A stretch of 64,000 nucleotides of DNA from positions 62,001 to 126,000 of the forward strand of contig NZ_JMIR01000005.1 in NCBI RefSeq assembly GCF_000714935.1. Reading direction: 5' to 3'. The position numbers and the translations under genes are program-made. The DNA comes from Tumebacillus flagellatus. GTDB lineage: Bacteria > Bacillota > Bacilli > Tumebacillales > Tumebacillaceae. The notes beneath the pieces were generated by a model. The model worked only from the letters and a program-made list of their open reading frames with translations. It ran no database searches and had not been told where the DNA came from. Positions within the stretch are counted from its first letter, which is position 1. Every line of letters starts with the position of its first letter. Below, piece by piece: positions 1 through 8,305 of the stretch.

Positions 1-1
1 G

Positions 2-712
2 ATCACCTACAAGAGCATCACGCAAGCCAGTCAGTTTCTCTACCGCTACGCCGACGTCTACATGAAACCGATCCACGGCTCCCTCGGCATTGGCATCTTG
101 CGGTTGAAACGCAAACCGGACGGCCAGGTGCACTACCAGATGAAGAAAAAAGGCGGCGCCCTCGTCAAAGGCACCAGCGGCTCGATCTCCATCTTTCTGA
201 AAAAATTCGCGCCGCGCCTGCGCAGAGGCCCGTATCTGATCCAAGAGACCCTGCACCTGAAAACTTGGCAAGGACGTCCGTTTGACATCCGCATGCTCCT
301 GCAAAAGGACGGCACGGGCCAGTGGCACCGCACCAAGACGTTTTGCCGCATCGCCCAAGACGGAGATATCACGAGCAACCTCTCCACCGGCGGCGACGCG
401 CTTGCGGTCAAAGCGGTGCTCAAAGAGATACTGCCCGGCGACAAAGCGGTCAACCGCGTGATGCGAGAGCTGAGTCGGATCGCCGAAGATGTGCCGGCCG
501 TGTTGGAAGCGACGGTGGAGGGCACGCTTGGCGAACTGGGGCTTGATCTCGGGCTTGATGAGAACGGCAAGATCTGGGTGATTGAAGTGAACGCCAAACC
601 TTGGAAAAAACCGAACATCGAAGACGGCGAATGGCGCGAGTTGTCGCTGCTCGCGTTCGCGCGGCCTGTGCAATATGCCAAATATCTGTGCCAAACGACC
701 CGCGACCGCTAA
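2..712 (+). CDS. YheC/YheD family ATP-grasp protein, C-terminal part (cut by window edge)
   Basis: The frame is already open at base 2 and ends at TAA 710-712, so about 236 codons of the 3' part are present and the start lies outside. The ATP-grasp end is clear: FDIRMLLQKDGTGQW near base 280 and the metal-binding strand WVIEVNAKP near base 575. YheC/YheD proteins are known as spore-coat-associated ATP-grasp proteins of unknown substrate in Bacillus. It is followed after 20 bases by another gene of the same operon. An internal ATG at base 62 is in frame but lies inside the conserved domain and is not a likely start. Confidence 0.85.
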   Translation: MTYKSITQASQFLYRYADVYMKPIHGSLGIGILRLKRKPDGQVHYQMKKKGGALVKGTSGSISIFLKKFAPRLRRGPYLIQETLHLKTWQGRPFDIRMLLQKDGTGQWHRTKTFCRIAQDGDITSNLSTGGDALAVKAVLKEILPGDKAVNRVMRELSRIAEDVPAVLEATVEGTLGELGLDLGLDENGKIWVIEVNAKPWKKPNIEDGEWRELSLLAFARPVQYAKYLCQTTRDR

Positions 713-732
713 TCTACTCGCAGAAAGGAGAC

Positions 733-2277
733 ATGGCTATGGGGTACCTGCTGTTGCATTCGGGTCAACCGTCCGCCAAGCGTTTGCAAAGACGCGTGGT
801 AGAGTGCACCGGCGTGGAAGACCTAGACCCGGTGGCCAGTCACGATGTTGTAATTCGCTTTGGTAATACAAACGGGGACGACAACCGGGCGGCGTGGACG
901 CTGAACCCCCGCCAAGCGATTTTAAATACAACGCCGCGCAAAAAAATGCTGCGGATCTTAAAACAAAACGGCGTCTACACCCCGTCGGTCAACATGGAAT
1001 GGGGAGCTGAACTTCCGACCGACGTCATCTTGGAGAGCGGCACGCGCGTCAAACTGATCCGGTACTACCGGGTGCCGGTGTTTGATTTGCAGGCGATCGG
1101 GCTGTACCGCGCCGACAGCAAAGACGTGTGGCTGGAATCGAGAGTCAACCAGACCAAGGACCGCTTTCAAGAGATTGCGTTTGACGAGGACGTTTACGCC
1201 ACCCGCGCCGTGCGCTTGGCGATTCGCTCTCTGCACGCGCTGGGGCTGGACTTCGGCTTGGCGACGATCGGCATCACGGCGCGCGACCGCACGATCTGCC
1301 TGAACGTCAACGCCGCGCCGATCTTGCACGGGCGGATGCTGGAGCAGTTTGAGGAAGCCCTCAACGCGTACATCACCCGCGACACCACGGAGCAGGCGGA
1401 GTGGGAGCGGGCGGGGCGCTATCCCAGACCGTTTCAGATGGGCACCGATCTGGAATTCATGCTGCGCTCGGCGCAAGGGCGGATGGTGCTGGCGTCGAAA
1501 TACCTGCCGCGCCGCGGGCGGGTCGGCTGCGACGACCGCTCGCTGGCGCAAGACGGCGAGAGGTTTCCGCTTGCGGAAGTGCGTCCCGATCCCGCAACCA
1601 ACCCGGAGGAGCTGATCACCAACATTCGGGAGACGCTGTCCGAAGCGCAAAAACTGATTCGCCCGCGCAACATTCAATGGCTGGCCGGTTCGATGCCGTT
1701 TAAAAACTTCCCGCTCGGCGGGCACATTCACTTTTCCGATCTGCCGTATTCGTCAAGGTTGGTCAAAGTGTTTGATACGTACTTGGGCCTGCCGGTGATG
1801 ATGATCGAAGCGAACAACACCGCCGCGAAGCGACGTCCGAAGTACGGCTTCCTCGGCGACGTGCGCTTCAAATCGCACGGCGGCTTTGAATACCGGACGC
1901 CGGGCTCGTGGCTGGTGTCGCCGGAAGTGGCGCTCGCCGTCACGGCACTGGCGTACGTCGTTGCCGTTCACCACCGCGATCTGCGGGTAGATCTGTTCGT
2001 CTCCCCGCGCAAGCAACGGCAGTTTTACCTCGCCGACAAGCGGGAGTTGCGCGCCGACTTTCAGCGCATCTGGGCGCAGATTGAAGCGACGTCCACCTAC
2101 CGCCGTTACCAAGGCGTGCTGCGCCTCTTCCCGGAGATGGTGCGCGAAGGCATTTCGTGGGACGAAGCGGTCGACATCCGCCGCTCCTGGGGCTTGCCGG
2201 TGGAAAAAACACCGCAACCGCGCCTCAGCGCGCCCGCTCCGAAACGCAACAACAAAAAGAGGGGGAGGAACGCGTGA
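733..2277 (+). CDS. ATP-grasp / COOH-NH2 ligase (amidoligase) fusion protein
   Basis: This 514-residue protein has two parts. Residues about 1-230 look like a reduced ATP-grasp module ending in CLNVNAAP, the counterpart of the EVNAKP strand in its neighbours. Residues about 235-430 resemble the phage phiEco32-like COOH-NH2 ligase type 2 family (glutamine-synthetase fold): MGTDLEFML near residue 237, GGHIHFS near 329 and FEYRTPGSW near 385. Such enzymes join an amine to a carboxylate using ATP. The start at ATG 733 was chosen because AGAAAGGAG lies just upstream; a second ATG at 739 is possible. The C-terminus is basic (KRNNKKRGRN). It overlaps the next gene by four bases (GTGA). The substrate is unknown; a role in modifying a spore-surface peptide is inference from context. 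Confidence 0.8.
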   Translation: MAMGYLLLHSGQPSAKRLQRRVVECTGVEDLDPVASHDVVIRFGNTNGDDNRAAWTLNPRQAILNTTPRKKMLRILKQNGVYTPSVNMEWGAELPTDVILESGTRVKLIRYYRVPVFDLQAIGLYRADSKDVWLESRVNQTKDRFQEIAFDEDVYATRAVRLAIRSLHALGLDFGLATIGITARDRTICLNVNAAPILHGRMLEQFEEALNAYITRDTTEQAEWERAGRYPRPFQMGTDLEFMLRSAQGRMVLASKYLPRRGRVGCDDRSLAQDGERFPLAEVRPDPATNPEELITNIRETLSEAQKLIRPRNIQWLAGSMPFKNFPLGGHIHFSDLPYSSRLVKVFDTYLGLPVMMIEANNTAAKRRPKYGFLGDVRFKSHGGFEYRTPGSWLVSPEVALAVTALAYVVAVHHRDLRVDLFVSPRKQRQFYLADKRELRADFQRIWAQIEATSTYRRYQGVLRLFPEMVREGISWDEAVDIRRSWGLPVEKTPQPRLSAPAPKRNNKKRGRNA

Positions 2278-3653
2278 ACCAACCCAACACCAACCCTTCA
2301 GCGCTCGTTCTCTCCGTCTCCCGCAAGAAATTGGAGGAGTGGGGATTGCAAGCCGGCCGCACCGTCCGCGTCCGTTACGGCTCCGTGCAAGGGCAGGCGA
2401 TCATAAGGCGGCTGACGCAGGGCGGGGAAGACAGCGTCACGCTGCAAGCGGCGGGCGACCGCATCCAATGGAGTCAGAATTCGCTTTCCGGCAGGCTCGT
2501 CTTCAGCCCGGGCGAAGGCGTGCAGGTGGGACCCGTGATCGGGATTCTGACGCTTGGGGTCAAAGACGATCCGAAGCGGCCGGTCGGCGGGCGCACGAAA
2601 CTGCTGGGGAGTTTCGTGAATGCGGCAAGGGAGCTTGGCGCGCTCTGTTTTTTCTTCAACGCGTCCGATGTCGACTGGTCGCAGAACCTCGTGCGGGGCG
2701 TGACGCTGGTGCAGACCGGCAAGAGCCTGCCCGTGTGGCGGATGCGCACGTTCCCGCTGCCGGACGTCGTCTACAACCGCATCCCGCACCGCAACGGCGA
2801 GATCGCCGACTCGGTCGTGCGCGCCAAGAAAGAATTCCGCTCGCGGGGCATTCCGCTTTTTAACGAGCGGTTTGTCAACAAGCGCGAGATGTACGCGTAC
2901 ATGCTGGAGCAAGACGCGACCAAGGATCTCGTCCCGCGCACCGACCGCCTGCGCACGGCGGACGGCTTGGAGCGCTTCACCCGCACGCATCCGTACGTGT
3001 ATTTAAAACCGATCGGCGGTTCGCTTGGCATGGGCATCCTCGCCGTCAAACGCCGCGCCGATCACTATGTTACGCGGTATCGCAAACAAGGCCGCCACCA
3101 GACGGCGAAGTTTCGCGAGGCGCGCTCGCTGTATTCGTTCGTCAAGCGCTACAACCCCGACCGCATCTACATGATGCAAGAGGGAATCCACCTCATGCAG
3201 CATGACGGAAGCCCCACCGACTTCCGCGTGCACATGCACAAAAACGGAGCGGGCCAGTGGCAAGTCGCCGGGATCGGAGCCAAGATCGCGGGCAAAGGGG
3301 CGGTGACGACGCACGTGCACAACGGCGGCCACGTGCTCGCCGGCGACGTCGTGCTGCGCGATTGGTACGGAGACGAAGCGGCTGCGATGCGCAAAAAAAT
3401 CGAAGAGACCTCCGTACGGGTGGCACAGACGATGGAAGGCATGCTCCAAGGGCCGGTCGGCGAATGGGGTTTGGACGTCGGCATCGACGAAAGCCGCCGG
3501 ATCTGGGTATTTGAAGCAAACGCCAAGCCGGGGCGGGCGATCTTTGATCATCCGGATTTGCAAGCGGACGGGCGGAGAGCGGCGCATCTCCTCATTGAAT
3601 ATGCGTCTCTCCTCGCGAATTTTCCCGCGCGCCGTGAAGGGGGAATGGGATGA
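2274..3653 (+). CDS. YheC/YheD family ATP-grasp protein, full length
   Basis: This 459-residue protein has the full YheC/YheD layout: an N-terminal domain of about 85 residues, then VGPVIGILTLG, a spacer domain with VVYNRIP, and a C-terminal ATP-grasp domain from about residue 235 with YVYLKPIGGSLGMGI, DFRVHMHKNGAGQW and IWVFEANAKP. It starts with GTG at 2274, overlapping the previous stop as GTGA, with AGGGGGAGGAA upstream; this implies translational coupling. It overlaps the following gene as ATGA. ATP-grasp enzymes form carboxylate-amine bonds through an acyl phosphate; the substrate of this family is not known to me. B. subtilis relatives are spore-associated, which fits a sporulation role. 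Confidence 0.88.
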   Translation: MNQPNTNPSALVLSVSRKKLEEWGLQAGRTVRVRYGSVQGQAIIRRLTQGGEDSVTLQAAGDRIQWSQNSLSGRLVFSPGEGVQVGPVIGILTLGVKDDPKRPVGGRTKLLGSFVNAARELGALCFFFNASDVDWSQNLVRGVTLVQTGKSLPVWRMRTFPLPDVVYNRIPHRNGEIADSVVRAKKEFRSRGIPLFNERFVNKREMYAYMLEQDATKDLVPRTDRLRTADGLERFTRTHPYVYLKPIGGSLGMGILAVKRRADHYVTRYRKQGRHQTAKFREARSLYSFVKRYNPDRIYMMQEGIHLMQHDGSPTDFRVHMHKNGAGQWQVAGIGAKIAGKGAVTTHVHNGGHVLAGDVVLRDWYGDEAAAMRKKIEETSVRVAQTMEGMLQGPVGEWGLDVGIDESRRIWVFEANAKPGRAIFDHPDLQADGRRAAHLLIEYASLLANFPARREGGMG

Positions 3654-4759
3654 AAGCCAAGGGAGACGTTCTGATCGGCATCTTGACCGTTCGGCGGCCG
3701 GGCACGAAGTCGTTTCGCGGCAACCATGAAAACTTTCGCGACATCTGCGAGATGGGGCGGCGGCTGGGGTTGCAAGTCGCCGTGTTTCCCGCCGAAGCGA
3801 TGAACGGATCGGAAGACCGCATCGAAGCGTACCTCGACGCCCGCCGCAACGGCAGACGCGTGTGGAGAAAAACCACCTTGCCGTACCCGACGGTCGTCTA
3901 CAACCGCGTACCCGACCGCAAAACGGAAGTCCAGCCGGCGGTTCGCCAAGCGAAAAAAAAGCTTGCCGAGCGCGGCATCCCGCTGTTCAACCAGCATTTT
4001 TTTGATAAAAAACAGCTGGCGGCGTGGCTGTCCGGCGAACCGGAGACGGCGGGGTACTTGCCGAAGACGGAAGAGATTCGCGATCTTCACCACTTGGAGC
4101 AGTGGATGGAGCAGAGTACCCTGCTCTACGTCAAACCGGTGGACGGCAAAGCGGGAGACGGCATCCTGCAGGTGACGCGCTCCGGTTCCGGCTGGCCGTA
4201 TCGGGTGGTGGCGCAACAAAACGGCAAGCGCACCCGGATGTTTTACAAGACGCGCCAAGAAGCCGCTCTGGCGGTGTGGGGCCGCGTGCAGGGCCAAGAG
4301 TATCTGATCCAGCAGGGCATCGACTTGGCTTCGTGGCGCGAGCGCAAGTTCGATCTGCGCATGCTGGTGCAAAAAAACAGCACCGGCGCGTGGAAAGTCA
4401 CCGGCGTCGGGGCCAGGGTGGCGGACCGCGACGGAATCACCACGCACGTGCCCAACGGCGGCGAGATCGCCCGTGCCCGCACGACGCTGCGGGCGGCGTT
4501 TGGCAGTGCCAAGGGCGACGCGATTCTCGTCAAAGCCCGCGAGACGGCGCTGGTGTTCGCCCGGACTTTGGAGCAGAGCGTGCAGCGCGAAGGCGGATTG
4601 CTCGGCGAGTTGTCGCTGGACGTGGGCGTCGACACGGCGGGAGAGTTGTGGTTTTTTGAAGCGAACGCCAAGCCGATGAAGTTCGACGAGCCGTCGATTC
4701 GCGCCAAATCGCTGATGCGGCTGCTCCGCTATTGTGAGTTTCTCTCGCGCACGAAGTAA
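3650..4759 (+). CDS. YheC/YheD family ATP-grasp protein, short form
   Basis: This 369-residue protein starts at the stage corresponding to IGILTVRRPG and so lacks the N-terminal domain of the preceding paralogue. It keeps TVVYNRVPDRK, LLYVKPVDGKAGDGI, FDLRMLVQKNSTGAW, THVPNGGEI and LWFFEANAKP, so the ATP-grasp fold and metal site look intact. The start ATG 3650 overlaps the previous stop (ATGA). It is the last gene of the operon; a hairpin with a T run follows within about ten bases. Several paralogues in a row beside an amidoligase suggest a stepwise ligase pathway, which is inference. Confidence 0.87.
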   Translation: MKAKGDVLIGILTVRRPGTKSFRGNHENFRDICEMGRRLGLQVAVFPAEAMNGSEDRIEAYLDARRNGRRVWRKTTLPYPTVVYNRVPDRKTEVQPAVRQAKKKLAERGIPLFNQHFFDKKQLAAWLSGEPETAGYLPKTEEIRDLHHLEQWMEQSTLLYVKPVDGKAGDGILQVTRSGSGWPYRVVAQQNGKRTRMFYKTRQEAALAVWGRVQGQEYLIQQGIDLASWRERKFDLRMLVQKNSTGAWKVTGVGARVADRDGITTHVPNGGEIARARTTLRAAFGSAKGDAILVKARETALVFARTLEQSVQREGGLLGELSLDVGVDTAGELWFFEANAKPMKFDEPSIRAKSLMRLLRYCEFLSRTK

Positions 4760-4763
4760 AAAA

Positions 4764-4797
4764 CCCCTCGCGTCTGCGGGACGCAAGGGGTTTTCTT
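4764..4797. terminator. Bidirectional terminator between the ATP-grasp operon and the PilZ gene
   Basis: An 11-bp stem with one mismatch (CCCCTCGCGTC pairing with GACGCAAGGGG) is followed by TTTTC on the + strand and preceded by an A run, serving both convergent units. Confidence 0.8.
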
Positions 4798-5194
4798 ATG
4801 AAGTCGGATCCGGGGTGAGACGGTCTTGGATGCGGCGCAGGATCTGGTAGCGGTTTAACAGGCGAACCAGATGGTGTTGGTCCGCTTCTCGGATGAACAT
4901 GAATTGCACGCCGTAGTAGAAAACGCTGTCCACCTGGCGCTTCCAGACGATGCGCCCGAGCAAGTTCAACTTTTCTCCACCCAGCTCGATGAGAAACTGC
5001 CACGCGAGCAACTCGCTGTTGGGCAAGTCGCGCCGGGACATGAAGCTCAATCCGCCGCCGGAGATGTTCTCCACGAATCCGTCCAACATCTCACCTGTGC
5101 GAAACGTGCGGTTTCCAAGCGTTCGGAGCCGGAATCGGCAGGTGGTCCGCAAATTGACCCGGTGGTACTGACGCGCGTTGTTTTGTCCGTTCAT
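4796..5194 (-). CDS. PilZ domain protein
   Basis: This 132-residue protein starts with a basic stretch (YHRVNLRTTCRFRLR) followed by VENISGGGLSFMS, matching the PilZ c-di-GMP-binding pattern of an arginine-containing loop plus (D/N)xSxxG. A beta-rich core follows (LNLLGRIVWKRQ, YYGVQFMFI). PilZ proteins bind cyclic di-GMP and act on motility or envelope targets. A GGAG-type ribosome site lies upstream on the minus strand. It is monocistronic, divergent from the PhzF-like gene and convergent with the ATP-grasp operon. The only other visible c-di-GMP gene here is the broken GGDEF-EAL gene at about 60.3-62.5 kb. The YcgR_N domain of motility brakes is absent. Confidence 0.8.
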   Translation of the reverse strand: MNGQNNARQYHRVNLRTTCRFRLRTLGNRTFRTGEMLDGFVENISGGGLSFMSRRDLPNSELLAWQFLIELGGEKLNLLGRIVWKRQVDSVFYYGVQFMFIREADQHHLVRLLNRYQILRRIQDRLTPDPTS

Positions 5195-5354
5195 GACGGG
5201 GGCTGATCTCCTCGTAGTTTTCTGAAATCAACGTCTACTCTTTACAAATATAATACGGTGTGCAGGCTCAGTTTGTCAAAGTCATGCGGTGTTGGAAGGG
5301 AAGTTTTCCCTCCATGAAGAACAAAGTAAGGAGGAAAGCGTTAGGGAAGAGAGG

Positions 5355-6272
5355 ATGAGCTCGATGAAAGAGGTTCGAATCTACCAGATGGACGCATTCA
5401 CACACATCCCGTTTGGCGGCAATCCGGCCGGCGTCGTGCCGGAAGCGGACGGCTTGACGGCGGAGGAGATGCAGAACATCGCCCGCGAGATGAACGTCTC
5501 GGAGACGGCGTTTGTTTGCAAATCAGAGCGGCAGGGCGCGGATTTGCGCGTGCGGTTTTTTACCCCGACGGAGGAGATCGATCTCTGCGGGCATGCGACG
5601 ATTTCGACGTTTGTCGTGCTCGGGATGGAGGAGCGCTTCGGCGCGAAACTGCCGCTGACGGTCGTGCAGGAGACCAACGTGGGGCTGTTGCCGGTGATGA
5701 TCTCCCGCGACGAGGGAGGCCGCATCCAAGCGTTTATGACACAGGCGGCGCCGGCGTTTAAACCGTGCGACGTGTCGCGCGAAGAAGCGGCGAAGCTGCT
5801 TGGGATCGACGCGGCGGACATCGACCCGAACTTGCCGATGGGACTGGCGTATACGGGCTTGTGGGATCTGTTCGTGCCGATCATCGGCTTGGAGCCGTTT
5901 TCGCGCATGCAGCCGGACCTTGCGGGGTTGACGGCGATGAACAAAAAATTGGGAGTCGCGAGCACCCACTGCTATTCGCTGGCGACGGCGACCCCGCAAG
6001 CGCACGTGCACACCCGCGATTTCTCGCCGGCGGTGGGCATCCCGGAAGACCCGGCGACGGGAACGGCGAACGGGGCGCTGGGAGCGTTCTTGCTCCATCA
6101 CGGCGTGTTTGCCCCGGAGCGGGAGAGCGTGCGGCTGTTGGTGGAGCAAGGCTTTGAAATCGGGCGTCCGAGCTACATCCACGTGGAAGTGGACGGCGAG
6201 CCGCGCAGTCCCCGCACGGTGCGCGTCGGCGGGACGGCGGTGCCGATTTTGCAGGGTGTCATGAAGTTTTAG
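5355..6272 (+). CDS. PhzF family isomerase/epimerase-like protein
   Basis: About 305 residues with the PhzF layout: YQMDAFTHIPFGGNPAGVV at the N-terminus, the conserved glutamate in MNVSETAFV that is catalytic in PhzF of phenazine synthesis, IDLCGHATISTFVVL, and EDPATGTANGALGAF in the second half. Family members catalyse isomerisations of small metabolites; most Bacillus members have no known substrate and no phenazine genes are nearby. Two ATGs (5355 and 5364) are possible; GAGAGG at 5349-5354 favours 5364 by spacing, while an AAGGAGG at about 5330 is too far from either. It stands alone. Confidence 0.85.
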   Translation: MSSMKEVRIYQMDAFTHIPFGGNPAGVVPEADGLTAEEMQNIAREMNVSETAFVCKSERQGADLRVRFFTPTEEIDLCGHATISTFVVLGMEERFGAKLPLTVVQETNVGLLPVMISRDEGGRIQAFMTQAAPAFKPCDVSREEAAKLLGIDAADIDPNLPMGLAYTGLWDLFVPIIGLEPFSRMQPDLAGLTAMNKKLGVASTHCYSLATATPQAHVHTRDFSPAVGIPEDPATGTANGALGAFLLHHGVFAPERESVRLLVEQGFEIGRPSYIHVEVDGEPRSPRTVRVGGTAVPILQGVMKF

Positions 6273-6306
6273 TTTGCCGTTCGTTGCCGTTTTCAGGAGA
6301 TTGCAG

Positions 6307-6335
6307 TTGACAGACAGGAGCATCCCGCTTAAAAT
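6307..6335 (+). promoter_or_regulatory. Sigma-A-type promoter for psd
   Basis: TTGACA at 6307-6312 and TAAAAT at 6330-6335 are separated by 17 bases, about 55 bases upstream of the psd start. Confidence 0.7.
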
Positions 6336-6391
6336 TTCGTGGAACTGATACCCTAGTACATAAGAATCTTTCCAACAGGCGGAGGAGTTCC

Positions 6392-7252
6392 ATGAACGAT
6401 CGTTTGCAATTGTTTCTCATGAATTTGATTCCCAAGAACGCGATTTCCCGCTTGGTCGGCAAATTTGCGGCGAGCGGGTTCAGCCGGTTGTTCATCCCGC
6501 TGTACGCCCGCAAGTTTCAGATCAACTTGGACGAAGCGGAGCACCCGCTGGAGCACTATCCGAGCTTGGTGGAGTTTTTTGTCCGCCGTTTGAAACCGCA
6601 TCTGCGGCCGCTGGCGGAGGGCGAGGACGTCGTGGTGTCGCCGGTCGACGGCAAAGTGTCGCAGTACGGCCCGATCACCGACGGGCGGATCGTGCAGGCG
6701 AAGGGCGTGACGTACACCGTCGAGGAGCTGTTGGGCGGCGACCGCGAGCGGGCGAAGCGCTACGAGGGCGGGACTTTCCTGACCGTGTACCTCTCGCCGA
6801 CCGACTATCACCGGATTCACACGCCGCTTTCGGGAACGGTCACCGGCTATACGTACGTGCCGGGGACGCTGTTTCCGGTCAATCCGTTCGGCGTGCGGGC
6901 GGTGGCGGGGCTGTTTGCGAAAAACGAGCGGCTGGTCACGTACTTTGACACGGCGGCGGGCGAAGTGGCGCTGGTGAAAGTCGGAGCCACGATCGTCGGC
7001 TCCGTGAAAGTGCTCTACGACGTCAAAGCGGGCACGAACATTCGCGGCGGTCGTCTGGAGCGCAAGGATGTTGCGAACGGCCCGCACTACGCCAAGGGCG
7101 AGGAAGTCGGGCGGTTTGAGTTCGGCTCCACGATCATCCTCTTGTTTGAGCCGGGCGCTGTGGAATTGGACGGCGGCCTGCACACGGAGGGGCGCGTGCT
7201 GCTCGGGCAAGCGATCGGGAAAGTGAAGGCGCAGGTGTCTGCGCGCTACTAG
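6392..7252 (+). CDS. psd: Phosphatidylserine decarboxylase
   Basis: This 286-residue protein makes phosphatidylethanolamine from phosphatidylserine at the membrane. It has LVEFFVRRLKP, VSPVDGKVSQYG, the histidine-rich YLSPTDYHRIHTPLSG and the C-terminal FEFGSTIILLFEPG. The GST in that motif is where the proenzyme is known to cleave itself to form the pyruvoyl cofactor on serine. Length agrees with short bacterial class members. The start ATG 6392 is preceded by GGCGGAGGAG. It has its own promoter and ends at a terminator. No phosphatidylserine synthase gene is adjacent. Confidence 0.95.
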   Translation: MNDRLQLFLMNLIPKNAISRLVGKFAASGFSRLFIPLYARKFQINLDEAEHPLEHYPSLVEFFVRRLKPHLRPLAEGEDVVVSPVDGKVSQYGPITDGRIVQAKGVTYTVEELLGGDRERAKRYEGGTFLTVYLSPTDYHRIHTPLSGTVTGYTYVPGTLFPVNPFGVRAVAGLFAKNERLVTYFDTAAGEVALVKVGATIVGSVKVLYDVKAGTNIRGGRLERKDVANGPHYAKGEEVGRFEFGSTIILLFEPGAVELDGGLHTEGRVLLGQAIGKVKAQVSARY

Positions 7253-7258
7253 GAAAAA

Positions 7259-7293
7259 AGAGCCGCGTCCCATGGGGGATTCGGCTCTTTTTG
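7259..7293 (+). terminator. Terminator after psd
   Basis: The stem AAGAGCCG / CGGCTCTT is followed by TTTTTG. The flanking A and T runs make it usable in both directions, so it may also end the small minus-strand gene at 7343-7495. Confidence 0.75.
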
Positions 7294-7342
7294 TGTGTGC
7301 AGGGGTTGCGGGATTGGGATTTTTTCGTGAGGCGGGCGCGGG

Positions 7343-7495
7343 TTATGCTTCGTTCCCGCGCTCGCGTTCGTGCTTGGGACCTGCGTTCGGGTCGATGATG
7401 TGGCGCGACTCGTTTTGCTTGTTGATTTCACTGAGCGTCGTGCGGCGGCGACGGTCGTTGCGATCGTCGTTGACCGGGCGTTTGACGTTGGACAT
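7343..7495 (-). CDS. Small, highly charged hypothetical protein (50 aa)
   Basis: A 50-residue minus-strand frame starts MSNVKRPVNDDRNDRRRRTT, continues with LSEINKQNESRHIIDPNAGP and ends KHERERGNEA. The ATG at 7495 has AGGCAGGTGAT upstream at suitable spacing. Almost a third of residues are Arg, Lys or His, with many Asn and Asp and no membrane segment or cysteine, so it is likely a soluble, perhaps disordered protein. I do not recognise a family. A clear start, ribosome site and use of a flanking terminator support it as a gene. Confidence 0.55.
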   Translation of the reverse strand: MSNVKRPVNDDRNDRRRRTTLSEINKQNESRHIIDPNAGPKHERERGNEA

Positions 7496-7620
7496 GGAGA
7501 TCACCTGCCTTTCTGTGAGCTAGGGTACTCTGTTTTTCGACAAACATGTTGTATAATAGAACGAATACCCGCATAACAAACAATACACGAGTGCCTTTAC
7601 GCGGAGAGGAGATGACGAGA

Positions 7621-7995
7621 ATGAACCGATTTATTAACGTCAAGACGTTATCAGGAGAACTGAAACGCACGGAGATTCGCCGGGGGATGGGGTATCGATT
7701 GACCAACAAGGAGATGATCCTGCTCCGGGATGACATTTCGTACCACATCTTGTTGGAGGACATCCTCGGCCTGATCTCCCGCGACGAGGAAGAAGATAAA
7801 TTCCACGACCGCAACATCGGGGACATGCGAGTGAGCGCCAACGGGGTCGCCGGCGCGAACACGTACAAGATCGTCGTGAACAAGATGCGCGTCTACAACC
7901 GCAGCGGCGTGCACGAGCGCGGCGCGTCGACGTTGTACGCGAACTTGTCCAACGGATTCTCCGAGCAATTGGTGGAACTGCTGCAGGCGATTTGA
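7621..7995 (+). CDS. Conserved hypothetical protein, 124 aa
   Basis: A soluble protein starting MNRFINVKTLSGELKR, with an acidic middle (LISRDEEEDKFHDRN) and a mixed alpha/beta C-terminus ending SEQLVELLQAI. GGAGAGG at about 7602 gives normal spacing to ATG 7621; the ATG at 7612 is too close. A TATAAT box lies at 7552-7557 with a poor -35. I do not recognise a family and see no catalytic motif or membrane segment. It is followed after about 45 bases by the 70-residue Cys protein and then a kinase-like gene in the same direction. Confidence 0.65.
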   Translation: MNRFINVKTLSGELKRTEIRRGMGYRLTNKEMILLRDDISYHILLEDILGLISRDEEEDKFHDRNIGDMRVSANGVAGANTYKIVVNKMRVYNRSGVHERGASTLYANLSNGFSEQLVELLQAI

Positions 7996-8042
7996 CATAG
8001 GATATCCCAGACCTATAGCTCAATGTCTGGGGGAATTCAATC

Positions 8043-8255
8043 ATGGCAGCAGCAGCACCGAAGAAACCGGCTGCGAAAAACAGCAAGAAGAAAGTCCAAC
8101 TCGACAAAGTGCGCCAACCGCAAATGCAGATCGTCACGGTCGATGTGTGTCTGAAATGCCCGACCGTCTGCGCGCGGGGAGCTCAGTATATGGAGAACAT
8201 GAAAACGCCCGGAGCCATCGGGTTCGGCGTGCCCTGTCACCTGCGCAAGAAGTAA
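8043..8255 (+). CDS. Small basic Cys-containing hypothetical protein (70 aa)
   Basis: The first 25 residues are lysine/alanine-rich (APKKPAAKNSKKKVQLDK), like a nucleic-acid-binding tail. Then come VDVCLKCPTVCARG and, near the end, GVPCHLRKK: four cysteines (CxxC, then Cys four residues on, then a distal Cys), which could bind one metal. I do not recognise the family. ATG 8043 is close behind the 7621-7995 gene. The downstream kinase-like gene begins about 50 bases later, so an operon is possible. Confidence 0.6.
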   Translation: MAAAAPKKPAAKNSKKKVQLDKVRQPQMQIVTVDVCLKCPTVCARGAQYMENMKTPGAIGFGVPCHLRKK

Positions 8256-8305
8256 GCGGCGCAGGGGAGGTCGCGGAAGGCGCGGGCGGAGAGGGGAGAA
8301 AGCCT

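Noticed and set aside
3548..4786. 412-codon antisense open frame over the last YheC/YheD gene
   Set aside because: Shadow of a GC-rich gene; no ribosome site or family likeness.
7272..7576. Plus-strand small frames between psd and the 7621 gene
   Set aside because: They run through the psd terminator and lack ribosome sites; the minus-strand 50-codon frame with a proper start is preferred.
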